A DNA stretch of 64,000 bases, taken from Thiobaca trueperi. GTDB taxonomy: Bacteria; Pseudomonadota; Gammaproteobacteria; Chromatiales; Chromatiaceae. Under the pieces are notes generated by a model that saw only the letters and a program-made list of their open reading frames with translations, had not been told where the DNA came from and ran no database searches. Shown in pieces: positions 20,821 to 29,149 of the stretch. The DNA lies in contig NZ_SMAO01000005.1 of NCBI RefSeq assembly GCF_004342175.1, positions 124,001-188,000 on the forward strand. The letters run 5' to 3'. Position 1 is the stretch's first letter, and each line of letters begins with the position of its first letter. Position numbers and translations under genes: made by a program.

Positions 20821-21648
20821 ATGCGGACCATCCTGCTGCTTGATAACGGCTCGCGCCGGGCCAACTCCATTCTGAATCTGCGGCGACTCGCCGGGCGGCT
20901 GGCCGAGCGGATCGGCGAGCCGGTCCATCCGGTCTCATTGCTGCATGCCGATCAGATCCCTCCCGCGCAGCTCGACGATCAACCCGCTGACATCCTTGCC
21001 CCCAGCCTTCGACGCCTGCTCACCGAAGGCGTCCGCGATCTGGTGCTGATCCCACTGTTCTTCGGTCCCAGCCGTGCACTTTCCGCCTTCGTCCCCGAGA
21101 CCGCCGCCGCGCTGGCCGACGAATTCGGTCCCTTTCGGCTCCGCATCGCCCCCGAGCTCTGTCCATTGCCGGCTGGCGAACCGCGTCTGGTTGACATCCT
21201 CACCGATCATATCCGACAGACCGCCGAATCGGCAGGCTTCATGCCGCTTCGTGTGGTTCTGGTCGATCATGGGTCGCCCCTCCCAGCCGTGACGGCGGTG
21301 CGCCGCTGGCTGGGCGACGAGTTGAGGCAACGGCTGGGACGGGAGATGCGGATCGATGAGGCGGCGATGGAGCGGCGCGCGGGAGTGGAATACGACTTCA
21401 ACGGGGAACTGCTGGAAGATCAGTTGCGTCGTCTGGCCGACGCCGACCCGATGACGCCCATCGTCCTGGCCATGCTCTTTCTCTCCGCCGGTCGTCATGC
21501 CGGTCCGGGTGGCGATATCGACGCGATCCGCACGCGGATCGAGGCCGATTATCCCGGTCTGCGGATTCATCCCTCGCCGCTGGTCGGCAGTCATCCGGGA
21601 CTGATTGAGATTCTGGTGTCGCGGCTGAAGCAGACGGGCCGGCTCTAA
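20821..21648 (+). CDS. CbiX/SirB-type sirohydrochlorin chelatase-like protein
   Basis: 275 aa, two CbiX-like halves. Chelatases of this family insert Co or Fe into sirohydrochlorin for cobalamin or sirohaem. The first half begins LLLDNGSRRANS, where the usual active-site DHGS His is Asn (residue 9); the second half keeps LVDHGSPLP near residue 150. The loss in one half may change the metal site or leave one catalytic half. The stop codon lies in a half copy of the palindromic repeat. Confidence 0.78.
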   Translation: MRTILLLDNGSRRANSILNLRRLAGRLAERIGEPVHPVSLLHADQIPPAQLDDQPADILAPSLRRLLTEGVRDLVLIPLFFGPSRALSAFVPETAAALADEFGPFRLRIAPELCPLPAGEPRLVDILTDHIRQTAESAGFMPLRVVLVDHGSPLPAVTAVRRWLGDELRQRLGREMRIDEAAMERRAGVEYDFNGELLEDQLRRLADADPMTPIVLAMLFLSAGRHAGPGGDIDAIRTRIEADYPGLRIHPSPLVGSHPGLIEILVSRLKQTGRL

Positions 21649-21657
21649 ACCGCGTCC
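21645..21657. repeat. Left half of the palindromic repeat (copy G)
   Basis: CTAAACCGCGTCC matches the left arm of copies D and F with one change. It contains the TAA stop of the chelatase gene and sits in a 13-bp gap between convergent genes; no right arm is visible. Confidence 0.5.
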
Positions 21658-21661
21658 AGCA

Positions 21662-22933
21662 TCAATCCAAATTCAGCCTGAAGCGGCGAAACCCGCTCCA
21701 GCACTGCAACAGCAGCCAGCTCTGGAGCAGCGACGCAAGGATGAGCGCCAATCCGCCGGGTCGCGTCAGGCCGATTCCGGGCCAGGCCGCTGCCGCCGCC
21801 AATAACCCCAGCGCCACCAGATAGACGCCGAACTGAATCCGCGCCTGGGTCTCCGGGATGAAGCTCTGCATGTGCGGCAACCGCACACTGAAGCGGCGCA
21901 TCGCGACCTGACGGTGCTGGAGATGGAACCAGCTCAGAAAGGGCATGATCTTGAACAGCATGCCGCTCGGCAGACCGACACCGACGCCAACCAGGAGCAA
22001 CACGCCGGTCAATTCAGCCCGACCGCCGGTCAGCCAGACGAGTGCCGCCAGCATGGCGGCGAGCATTGCCGAGCGCCAGTAGAGCAGCGTGACATCGAGC
22101 CGTGGTCGCTCGCGGCGGTGCTGGCGGTCGAGCGTGGCGGCGGCGAAGACGACGAAGATGATCGCTGACAGCCCCATGCCCCGGATGGCGAGGTCGGTCC
22201 GACCGGTCGCCGTCAGAACCGTCGCGGCCAGCAGGCCAATGGCGGCAAGCGGCGCAGCCCAGCGCATCAGCCAGGACGGATAAGAGGGTGTGACATGGAA
22301 CATGGGCACGACCTGATAGCCCACGCCCATGATGAGGATCCCGGCCCAGCCCAGCAGTCCCCAGCCGAGATGCAGATCCACCCAGCCGGCAAATCCCGAC
22401 AGACTGGAACCGCCTGCCAGCACGGCGACCAGCATGAGTCCGAGCAGGGCCGTGACCGTCAGCGCGGCGAGCGCCAGACGCATGGCGATGACCGTCTGTC
22501 GCACGCCTTGGGCGCGCCAGAGCGCCATGCCCACCGCGACGATCAGGATTGTCAGACCCAGACCGAGCGCACCCGCGCCCGTCGTCAGCCAGATCACACC
22601 GCCCCACCGGAATCCGGCGGAGAGCGAGAGCGTTCCCAGAATCAGGAGCATCTGCGTGGCGCGACCGATCGCCACCACGCGCGGCACCGGTGAGCCGGCG
22701 AGCACCGGGAGCATCTGTAACAGCGCGCCGCACATGATCTGGGTGAGAAAGCCCAGCGCCAGCAGATGGGTGACGGCCAGTGCCACCGGGGTCCAGCGCG
22801 AGACCAGAACCGCTTCGCCCTGCCACAGCAGCAGACCGCCAGCGAGTGCGGCAAAGAGCGGTGCCACCAGAAAGAAGGCAAAGGGCACACCGATTGGCGG
22901 CGCCTGATCCAGGCTGAGTCCGGCGGTTTTCAA
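21662..22933 (-). CDS. Polytopic membrane protein, NnrS/haem-copper oxidase-like
   Basis: 423 aa with about twelve hydrophobic helices. Histidines fall within helices as in haem-copper-oxidase-like or NnrS families: VTHLLALGFLTQ near residue 55, DLHLGWGLLGW near 187 and MFHVTP near 212. Its start overlaps the stop of the DUF2249 gene (ATGA), and a hemerythrin gene precedes that. This context is typical of nitric oxide or oxygen handling. I infer a role in NO or redox response; the exact family needs a profile search. Confidence 0.65.
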   Translation of the reverse strand: MKTAGLSLDQAPPIGVPFAFFLVAPLFAALAGGLLLWQGEAVLVSRWTPVALAVTHLLALGFLTQIMCGALLQMLPVLAGSPVPRVVAIGRATQMLLILGTLSLSAGFRWGGVIWLTTGAGALGLGLTILIVAVGMALWRAQGVRQTVIAMRLALAALTVTALLGLMLVAVLAGGSSLSGFAGWVDLHLGWGLLGWAGILIMGVGYQVVPMFHVTPSYPSWLMRWAAPLAAIGLLAATVLTATGRTDLAIRGMGLSAIIFVVFAAATLDRQHRRERPRLDVTLLYWRSAMLAAMLAALVWLTGGRAELTGVLLLVGVGVGLPSGMLFKIMPFLSWFHLQHRQVAMRRFSVRLPHMQSFIPETQARIQFGVYLVALGLLAAAAAWPGIGLTRPGGLALILASLLQSWLLLQCWSGFRRFRLNLD

Positions 22934-23202
22934 TCCGGTTGCCCCTCGTCCGACTCGCGGCGGGAAGGTGGCGCCTCGCGCGGCCAGATCAGGATCTCGA
23001 AGCGGTCATCCTGTCCCTGTGTCCGCCAGTCATAGCCCATGCGTTTGAGCAGATCGTAAAGCGGAAAAGGCTCGCGCCGGTGCAGGACGCAGAGCGGCTC
23101 ACCGGCTGGCAGATCGGCGAGCGCGTCGAGAATGCGCTCCAGCGGCTCGGGCGGTTCCAGCCGGCGGACGTCCAGAACCGGGACCATTGCCAGCTCAGAC
23201 AT
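22930..23202 (-). CDS. DUF2249 domain protein (small TusA-like fold)
   Basis: 90 aa. VLDVRRLEPPEPLERILDAL and the later LCVLHRREPFPLYDLLKRMGYDW fit DUF2249, a short alpha/beta domain found near hemerythrins and denitrification genes. It overlaps both neighbours (8 bp with the hemerythrin gene, 4 bp with the membrane protein), so all three are probably co-translated. The biochemical role is unknown. Confidence 0.8.
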   Translation of the reverse strand: MSELAMVPVLDVRRLEPPEPLERILDALADLPAGEPLCVLHRREPFPLYDLLKRMGYDWRTQGQDDRFEILIWPREAPPSRRESDEGQPD

Positions 23203-23632
23203 CGGCGATGGCCGTGGCGAACTCCGCCGCGCGCCCGGTCAGCGCGTTATCGGCCAGGGGATAGAGCACGCCTTCTTCCTTGTGATTGTGCTGCTGCACC
23301 AGGAAATGCAGGGTCTCCAGAATCCCCTGACAGGCAGTCTGGTCGCGGATAGCGACCGCTTCGCCGAGTTCAGCGAAAAGTTGGCGCATCTGCGCATGCT
23401 CGCCGCGCATGACGTCGATGGGCTGTTCGGCCATCGGCAAGACTTGCGCCAGCGCCGGAAACAGCGACTCTTCTTCCTGGGCGAAGTGATGGTTCATGGC
23501 ATCGATGAGCGTTTCTGCGGCGGTGCTGATCACGCTCCAGTCGCTGTCCCCAAGACGGGTTTCGACGGCGGCGAGCAGATGGTCGCAGCGATGATGATCC
23601 TGGGTGAAGGCGTCGGCGATAATGGGCGGCAT
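23195..23632 (-). CDS. Hemerythrin HHE-domain protein
   Basis: 145 aa from ATG 23632 (MPPIIADAF). The di-iron ligands of a four-helix hemerythrin bundle are visible in order: FTQDHHRCDHLL, MNHHFAQEEESLFP, MRGEHAQMRQL and QQHNHKEEGVLYPLAD. Such proteins bind O2 or NO, or store and repair iron centres. It is the first gene of a three-gene overlapping operon with DUF2249 and the polytopic membrane protein. Confidence 0.9.
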   Translation of the reverse strand: MPPIIADAFTQDHHRCDHLLAAVETRLGDSDWSVISTAAETLIDAMNHHFAQEEESLFPALAQVLPMAEQPIDVMRGEHAQMRQLFAELGEAVAIRDQTACQGILETLHFLVQQHNHKEEGVLYPLADNALTGRAAEFATAIADV

Positions 23633-23741
23633 GGTGTGAAAATCCGGTCTGACAGAATGCAGGAGGCGGCGATTCTGCGGTCCGCGCATCGCCCGCGCCT
23701 TGATCTGGATCAGGGCGGCGGATCTAAAACCATCGGGTTAA

Positions 23742-23822
23742 GACAGGATTGGCAGGATTAACGGTATTTAAAACAGTGGCTTAAGGGCTTCGTCAATCCT
23801 GAAAAATCCTGTTAATCCTGTC
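23742..23822. repeat. AATCCTG/CAGGATT inverted repeat
   Basis: GACAGGATTGGCAGGATTA (23742-23760) pairs imperfectly with AAATCCTGTTAATCCTGTC (23804-23822); another AATCCTG unit lies between. The arms are tandem 10-bp CAGGATT units, a motif seen in many proteobacterial intergenic repeats. It ends 3 bp before the stop of the large minus-strand gene and could act as its terminator. Confidence 0.6.
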
Positions 23823-23825
23823 TAT

Positions 23826-26800
23826 TCATCCCCGCCCGTCGGTATCGACCGTTGTGGAAACGGGTTTGGGGCTCGGGCGCACCCACCGCCACTCGCGCCA
23901 GAGCAGTGGCTGCGAGAAACCATCCCAGCCCCAGCGCAGCCAGTTCAGCAGACGGAAGGCCAGCCACAGCGCCCAGCCGAGCATGAGTGCGCGATAGATC
24001 CATATCGGCACCGAGAAGACCCAGACCGCCGGCAGGGTCGGCCCGCCGCGATCCTGATACCAGTTGAGCAGACTCGCGGACGAGCCGTTGCCGCTGATCT
24101 GCATCGCCGGATGGCCCAGCAAACCCTGTTGCACCGCACCGAGCAGCGCCGCCAGCGCCGCCAGGGTCAGCAGGATCAGACCGATCTGAGTCAGATTGAA
24201 GCGCCAGGGCGAGGTCTGCGCATTGAGCTGGCGACGCAGACCGAGCGCGAAGAGCCAGCCGGCGACCAGCAGCACCACCCACACCTGCGACAGACTGAGA
24301 CCGATGCCAAGCAGGAACCAGTCGTGCGTTCGCAAGGGTGTGAGACGGCTGCGGCCCAGCGCCGCAGCCAGACCCGCGATGACCAGGAGCACGCCCCAGA
24401 AGAGCACAGCCGGCCCCATCTGTGGTCCGCCGGCAAAGAGCACCCAGCGGTCAGGGGAAAGGCGCAGCGACAGGTTCAGATTGACCGCCGGGGCGCCCAG
24501 ATCGGGACTGGCCGGGCTGAAACCGGGTCCGGGCACGGCTGATTCGCGCCACGCAACCTGCATCGACTGGCTGCCGGGAATCAGCGGCAGGTCGATGGCG
24601 GTCCCCGGCGCGGGAACCGGCAGGCTCCGGCCATCGACACTGAGACGCAGCGGCTCGGCCCCATCCGGCAGACGAATGGCGTGACGCCCGCCCTGACTGC
24701 TGCGCACCGCCAGCGTCAGGTTGGACTCGCTGCCCCGACGCCCCGGTTCGACCCGATAATCCACCCGGTCGATGGTGAGTGTGGGACCGGGCACGCCGGA
24801 CGGACGGCTGATGGTCAGCGCCAGGGTTTCGCCGGGCAGCGGTCGCCAGGTGGGCAGCCAGCGGTCCGACGACTCGCGCTGATGCACCGGCGCGAGCCCC
24901 TGCGGTTGCAGATGCCACATGGGACTGAGATCCAGCGACCAGACCTCGTTGAGCCGGCTGTCCGGGCTTGCGGTCAGCGTCAGTGCAGTGACCGGCTCCA
25001 GGGTGGAGGTCCAGGCCAGTTCGCTCATGCCGGGCGCCAGTCCCGCCAGCACCCGATTGCCCTCGACCTGAATGCCGGGGGTCTGGACCGATTCGCCGGG
25101 CAGGAGCGGCACCGGCAGCAGGAGCGGGAACTCGGGTGCGGACAGACGCTGGATCCGGGTCTCGACCCGCCAGTCGATGCCGATCTGCAGGCGACGCTCG
25201 ACCCGCAGCAGCGGCGGCAGCGCATCCTGAGTCAGGGGCTGGTCGGCGGGAAGACCGGCCTCGGACAGCCTGACCAGTTGCAGTTGCGACCCCGCGCGAC
25301 CGGCTGCATCCAGCCCTTCGACCCGCCAGCCATCGGCCTGAACCGTCACCTGACGCGGGGCGAGGCTCAGTGGGATGTCGATCTGATTGCGGCTCGGCAG
25401 CGGCCCGGCGAGCAGGAGCCGATGGCGACCGGCGGCGAGCGGCACCCGCAGCCGGTCTTCGGCATCGCGGCTCAGACGATCCAGCGGCGCGCCATCCAGA
25501 TGAATTTCATTCGGCGTCCAGCCGCCCGCACCGCCCGGAAGCGCGGCCGCGACCGCGACCGCCGCATCCAGGGTCAGGTCCAGGGTCAGGCGATCAGGCT
25601 CGGCCCGCAGCGCGAGATGCGACAGATCCAGACACTCGGGCAGACAGTCGGGCGGCGCGAGCAGACGCTCGCGCAGTTCCTGCAAGAGTTCGGGTGTCGG
25701 CAGCTCGTCGGCCTGGGTCGGCGTCGCGACGCCACCGGCGCCCAGCCCCACCGCCAGCAGCAGGGCCAGACCCGCATTCGCGCTGGCCTGCTTCGGTATG
25801 ACGTCAGTCAGCCGCAGACCGAGCAGAACCAGCAGCAGGCTTCCCAGCAGCGAGACCAGGAGATTCCAGCCCGGCGTCAGCAGCCACAGCCGCGCCTGTT
25901 CGTCCTGTCCGACCGGCCCGGTCCAGGCCAGCTCGAAACGGTTCCAGCTCCAGGTCGGGATACCGGGGCCGGTCTGTACCTGCGCCTCGGGGTCGATGAT
26001 GTCCAGGGTCTGGGGAGCGGAAGGCGCTGATTGATAGAATCGGCCTTTGCTGTAGCTGTCGCCGCCACGTTCATATTGAACGGTGGCGTTATCGTTCTCA
26101 GCCGCCTCATTGAAAGTGAGTTCCGCCGTGGCGGGGGAAGGCGCGGACGGCGTCGGCACAGCATCGAACGCACCAGCCAACTGCGGCGTCAGATCGCCCA
26201 TGCCAGCCCAGGGCGTGCGCTCAAGCTGCGGATAGAGTCCGCCGCGCACCTCGCCGACCAGGAACGGCAGACCGACGAACAGCAGCGCCAGCAGGCTCAG
26301 ACGGAAATACCACGTGACCAGACCACGCAGCCGCGCCGCTCCAGTCTGAACCGACGTCGCCGGGAGCAGACGCAGCAGCGCCGCAGCGGCAAGCAGGTGC
26401 AGCCACACCAGACGCGGCGCATCCGGCGCCTGCCAGGTCAGCCCCAGGGCAAAGAGGGCGAGCAGACCCCAGCCCCAGCCCCAGAGCCGACCGATGCCGA
26501 TGATGAGGATCAGCACCAGAAAGAGATCAAGCAGGGTCCAGCGCGCCAGCCAGGTATCGGGCAGGTTATCGACGCCCGAGGCCGCCAGCAGATCCCAGCC
26601 GGGCGGCAGATGCAGGGTGGCCTGCGCGGAATCGAGCGCCAGCGCCCAGCCGGAGGCCGGCACCCGGTTGGGTGCGGCCTCCAGACGCCCATCGGCAAGC
26701 AGATCCAGACGACCGCGCCGCACCTCGACGCCGGGCGCGCCGGGCGCGTCGTCGCTGCCAAGACGGTTGATCGGCACCGGCTTGCCATCGATCTGCACCT

Positions 26801-28037
26801 GTCCCAATTCCAGACCCTGCCCCGATTCCAGACGCCAGGTGCGGACCAGTTCGCCGCCGATCCGGTCCTGCACGCTGTAGCCGGCGCCGTCGAAATCCAG
26901 CCAGAGCGCACGCTTCAGGTTCAGACGATCCGGTCCCGGATCGGGATCGCCGCGCCGCTGTTCGGTCAGGGTCAGAACCTCGTCCGGTCCGACCCGATAG
27001 ACCGGCAGACGCGACCAGTCGTCCGGGAGCCGGGTCTGACGCGGATCGATCAGCGGCGGACCGCCGATCTCGACCTGACGCAGATCGGGGCGCGCCTCAA
27101 AGGCCCAGATTTCATGCTCGGGCCAAGGCGCGACCGGCGCGGCGCGTTTGAGTTCGCCGATCGATCCGGCGTGCCAGGTCGTCACGTCCAGCACCCAGCG
27201 ACCGGGCCGGACCTGGACCCGCAGCGTACCGTCGGACTCCAGCCGCGCTGGCAGCGGGCTGTCGAGCGCGAGCGGCACGCCGCCCGGCAGGGGCACGGGA
27301 CCGACACGCACCTCGCGGGCGCGGCCCGAGACATCCAGCTCGATCCGGGTGAGCACCCGCAGCGGCAGATCGTCCTCAATGCGGCGCAGGACCGTGAGCG
27401 ACAGCCGGTCGCCCTCGTCTGCCGTCTGCGAGGCGGCCGGATCGCGGAGCCAGAGACGACCGCCGCGTTCGATGCGCGGCTGTGGTCGCTGTTCGCCGTC
27501 GAGCATGAGCGACACCAGCCCGGTCGTCGCGGGCAACGACAGCGCGTCCGGGCGCTGGGTCCACGACAGACGCCCGGTCAACCGCCAGACGCCGACGGGC
27601 AGCTTCACCGCCGGTCGTCCCTCGTGCATCACCACCGGCAGTGCCTGTCCGCCAGACTCGACAGCCTGCGGCCAGGCATCCGCATCGCCCGGCAGCATGA
27701 CCCAGGACTCGGCGAAGACCTGCCAGGATTGGGCAAAGTCACCGCCGTTCGCGTTCAGATCCAGATGCAGCTCGCCGGGCCAGGCGCACAGCCAGGCACC
27801 GTCGCGCGGATCGAGCGGACAGGCGCGCCGATCCTGCCCATCCGGCCCCGTCTCCAGCACCCAGGGGATCCAGGGGCGCAGCGGCTCGGGAACGGATGGC
27901 TCGGCGAAGATCGGTGCCGGAGACGTAACCGCATCGGCTGGCGGCGCGACGAGTGCATCCGGGGACGTCTCGGTCAGCGCCGGGGCCGAGAACAGGAACA
28001 GGATTGACAGGAGCGAACCGACGCAGGAACGGAACAT
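23826..28037 (-). CDS. Very large exported membrane protein, unrecognised
   Basis: 1403 aa from ATG 28037, with GGAGGTC 6 bases upstream. A signal peptide (MFRSCVGSLLSILFLFSAPALTE) is followed by a long beta-rich, Pro/Arg-rich periplasmic part (about 30-490), four or five hydrophobic segments (495-600), a short Ser/Asn/Tyr-rich loop, further segments (725-785), a second beta-rich part (about 800-1215) and a C-terminal block of about five helices. Repeated phrases such as RVEGLD, LPLLRVERR and LPGGVPLALD suggest two similar ectodomains. No catalytic motif was found. I do not recognise the family; the layout suggests an envelope-spanning scaffold. Confidence 0.8.
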   Translation of the reverse strand: MFRSCVGSLLSILFLFSAPALTETSPDALVAPPADAVTSPAPIFAEPSVPEPLRPWIPWVLETGPDGQDRRACPLDPRDGAWLCAWPGELHLDLNANGGDFAQSWQVFAESWVMLPGDADAWPQAVESGGQALPVVMHEGRPAVKLPVGVWRLTGRLSWTQRPDALSLPATTGLVSLMLDGEQRPQPRIERGGRLWLRDPAASQTADEGDRLSLTVLRRIEDDLPLRVLTRIELDVSGRAREVRVGPVPLPGGVPLALDSPLPARLESDGTLRVQVRPGRWVLDVTTWHAGSIGELKRAAPVAPWPEHEIWAFEARPDLRQVEIGGPPLIDPRQTRLPDDWSRLPVYRVGPDEVLTLTEQRRGDPDPGPDRLNLKRALWLDFDGAGYSVQDRIGGELVRTWRLESGQGLELGQVQIDGKPVPINRLGSDDAPGAPGVEVRRGRLDLLADGRLEAAPNRVPASGWALALDSAQATLHLPPGWDLLAASGVDNLPDTWLARWTLLDLFLVLILIIGIGRLWGWGWGLLALFALGLTWQAPDAPRLVWLHLLAAAALLRLLPATSVQTGAARLRGLVTWYFRLSLLALLFVGLPFLVGEVRGGLYPQLERTPWAGMGDLTPQLAGAFDAVPTPSAPSPATAELTFNEAAENDNATVQYERGGDSYSKGRFYQSAPSAPQTLDIIDPEAQVQTGPGIPTWSWNRFELAWTGPVGQDEQARLWLLTPGWNLLVSLLGSLLLVLLGLRLTDVIPKQASANAGLALLLAVGLGAGGVATPTQADELPTPELLQELRERLLAPPDCLPECLDLSHLALRAEPDRLTLDLTLDAAVAVAAALPGGAGGWTPNEIHLDGAPLDRLSRDAEDRLRVPLAAGRHRLLLAGPLPSRNQIDIPLSLAPRQVTVQADGWRVEGLDAAGRAGSQLQLVRLSEAGLPADQPLTQDALPPLLRVERRLQIGIDWRVETRIQRLSAPEFPLLLPVPLLPGESVQTPGIQVEGNRVLAGLAPGMSELAWTSTLEPVTALTLTASPDSRLNEVWSLDLSPMWHLQPQGLAPVHQRESSDRWLPTWRPLPGETLALTISRPSGVPGPTLTIDRVDYRVEPGRRGSESNLTLAVRSSQGGRHAIRLPDGAEPLRLSVDGRSLPVPAPGTAIDLPLIPGSQSMQVAWRESAVPGPGFSPASPDLGAPAVNLNLSLRLSPDRWVLFAGGPQMGPAVLFWGVLLVIAGLAAALGRSRLTPLRTHDWFLLGIGLSLSQVWVVLLVAGWLFALGLRRQLNAQTSPWRFNLTQIGLILLTLAALAALLGAVQQGLLGHPAMQISGNGSSASLLNWYQDRGGPTLPAVWVFSVPIWIYRALMLGWALWLAFRLLNWLRWGWDGFSQPLLWREWRWVRPSPKPVSTTVDTDGRG

Positions 28038-28159
28038 GGTGGCGACCTCCAACGGATGCTTTAAGCGATGACAGGGACGATCTGACAGGTCGGGTCAGGC
28101 GTGCGCCACCACCCGACTTTGTGCCACGGAGTCCTGTCAGGTTGCGCTGGTACGACATC

Positions 28160-28246
28160 TTAAACCGCGCCCAGCACGGTATGCGATCTTCGTGGATCGG
28201 ATCGGCCCTGGCAGACTCAAGGATTATCGGAGCTGGCGCGGTTTAA
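28160..28246. repeat. Palindromic intergenic repeat, copy B
   Basis: A perfect 12-bp inverted repeat (TTAAACCGCGCC, GGCGCGGTTTAA) with an interior homologous to copy A, including the shared tail AGATATT..AA.AATAT.AAATTTTAAA. It lies between the divergent ends of the large membrane protein gene and the response-regulator region. Confidence 0.8.
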
Positions 28247-28267
28247 GATATTAAAAAATATAAAATT

Positions 28268-28356
28268 TTAAACCTCGTTTCCACTGATGTCGTTGACTTA
28301 TTCCCAGAGCTAAACACAAATTGAAAATTACGCATATCGCACTGGACGCGGTTTAA
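28268..28356. repeat. Palindromic intergenic repeat, copy C (diverged)
   Basis: The left arm TTAAACCTCGTTTCC is imperfect, and the right arm GGACGCGGTTTAA is intact. It is placed in tandem 21 bp after copy B. The right interior matches copy E at 10593. Confidence 0.65.
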
Positions 28357-28386
28357 CTGTTCCTGTGCGTCGCGCCGCAGGATTGA

Positions 28387-29127
28387 TCAGACCTGATCAC
28401 CTGCAAAGAAGTCTTCACGTTTTCCCGCTTCGCCGGACGGCTCTTCATAGCGATAACCGACGCCATAAACCGAATGGATAAGCTCGCACGCGGGCAGCAG
28501 TCCGGTGAGTTTGCGCCGGAGTTTTTTGACATGGCTGTCGATGGTGCGATCCGAGACGATCCGGTGATCGGGATAGATGCGGTCCATGAGCCGGTCGCGC
28601 GAGAAGATGCGTCCGGGTGCGGCATGGAGCGTTTCGAGCAGGGCAAATTCCACTGCCGTCAGCTCGATTTCGCTGTCTCCGGCGCGCACCCGCAGACGGT
28701 CGGCGAGCAGGGTGAGCGGGCCGCTGTCGGCGGGCGGGGCAGGCGCCTGGGTGCGTCGCAGCACCGCCTTGACCCGCGCCACCAGCTCGCGCGGGCTGTA
28801 GGGTTTGCAGACATAATCGTCCGCGCCCAGTTCGAGTCCGAGCAGTCGGTCGATCTCCTCAACGCGGGCGGTGGTCATGATGATCGGCACCGGGTTGTCG
28901 GCCCGCACCTCGCGGCAGATGCTCAGGCCATCCCTGCCGGGCAGCATCAGATCCAGCAGAATCAGATCCGGGTGCTGATCGCGGATCCAGTCGACCGCTG
29001 ACGCGCCGTCATGGAGCGCCTGCACCTGATAGCCGGCGGCCTTGAGATAATCCGCCACCAGCGCAGCCAGACGCTCTTCGTCTTCGATAATCAGGATCAG
29101 GGGGGCGTGGGGGTTCATGGTTGTCAT
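28387..29127 (-). CDS. baeR: BaeR-like OmpR-family response regulator
   Basis: 246 aa from ATG 29127; ATG 29118 is an alternative. Receiver domain: acidic pair in LIIEDEERL, phospho-acceptor Asp in LILLDLMLPGRDG, Lys in YVCKPYSPREL. The C-terminal winged helix ends RTIDSHVKKLRRKL ... VYGVGYRYE. The stretch VEEIDRLLGLELGADDY is close to E. coli BaeR. It lies 22 bp after the kinase stop, so it is the second gene of a kinase-regulator operon. BaeSR controls envelope-stress and efflux genes in enterics; targets here are unknown. Confidence 0.88.
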   Translation of the reverse strand: MTTMNPHAPLILIIEDEERLAALVADYLKAAGYQVQALHDGASAVDWIRDQHPDLILLDLMLPGRDGLSICREVRADNPVPIIMTTARVEEIDRLLGLELGADDYVCKPYSPRELVARVKAVLRRTQAPAPPADSGPLTLLADRLRVRAGDSEIELTAVEFALLETLHAAPGRIFSRDRLMDRIYPDHRIVSDRTIDSHVKKLRRKLTGLLPACELIHSVYGVGYRYEEPSGEAGKREDFFAGDQV

Positions 29128-29149
29128 CTGGTGGTTGGTCGGTATGAAT

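Noticed and set aside
26031-28007. 658-codon + strand open frame over the large membrane-protein gene
   Set aside because: Arg/Gln-rich low-complexity translation without motifs. The minus-strand frame has a signal peptide, membrane helices and a good ribosome-binding site.
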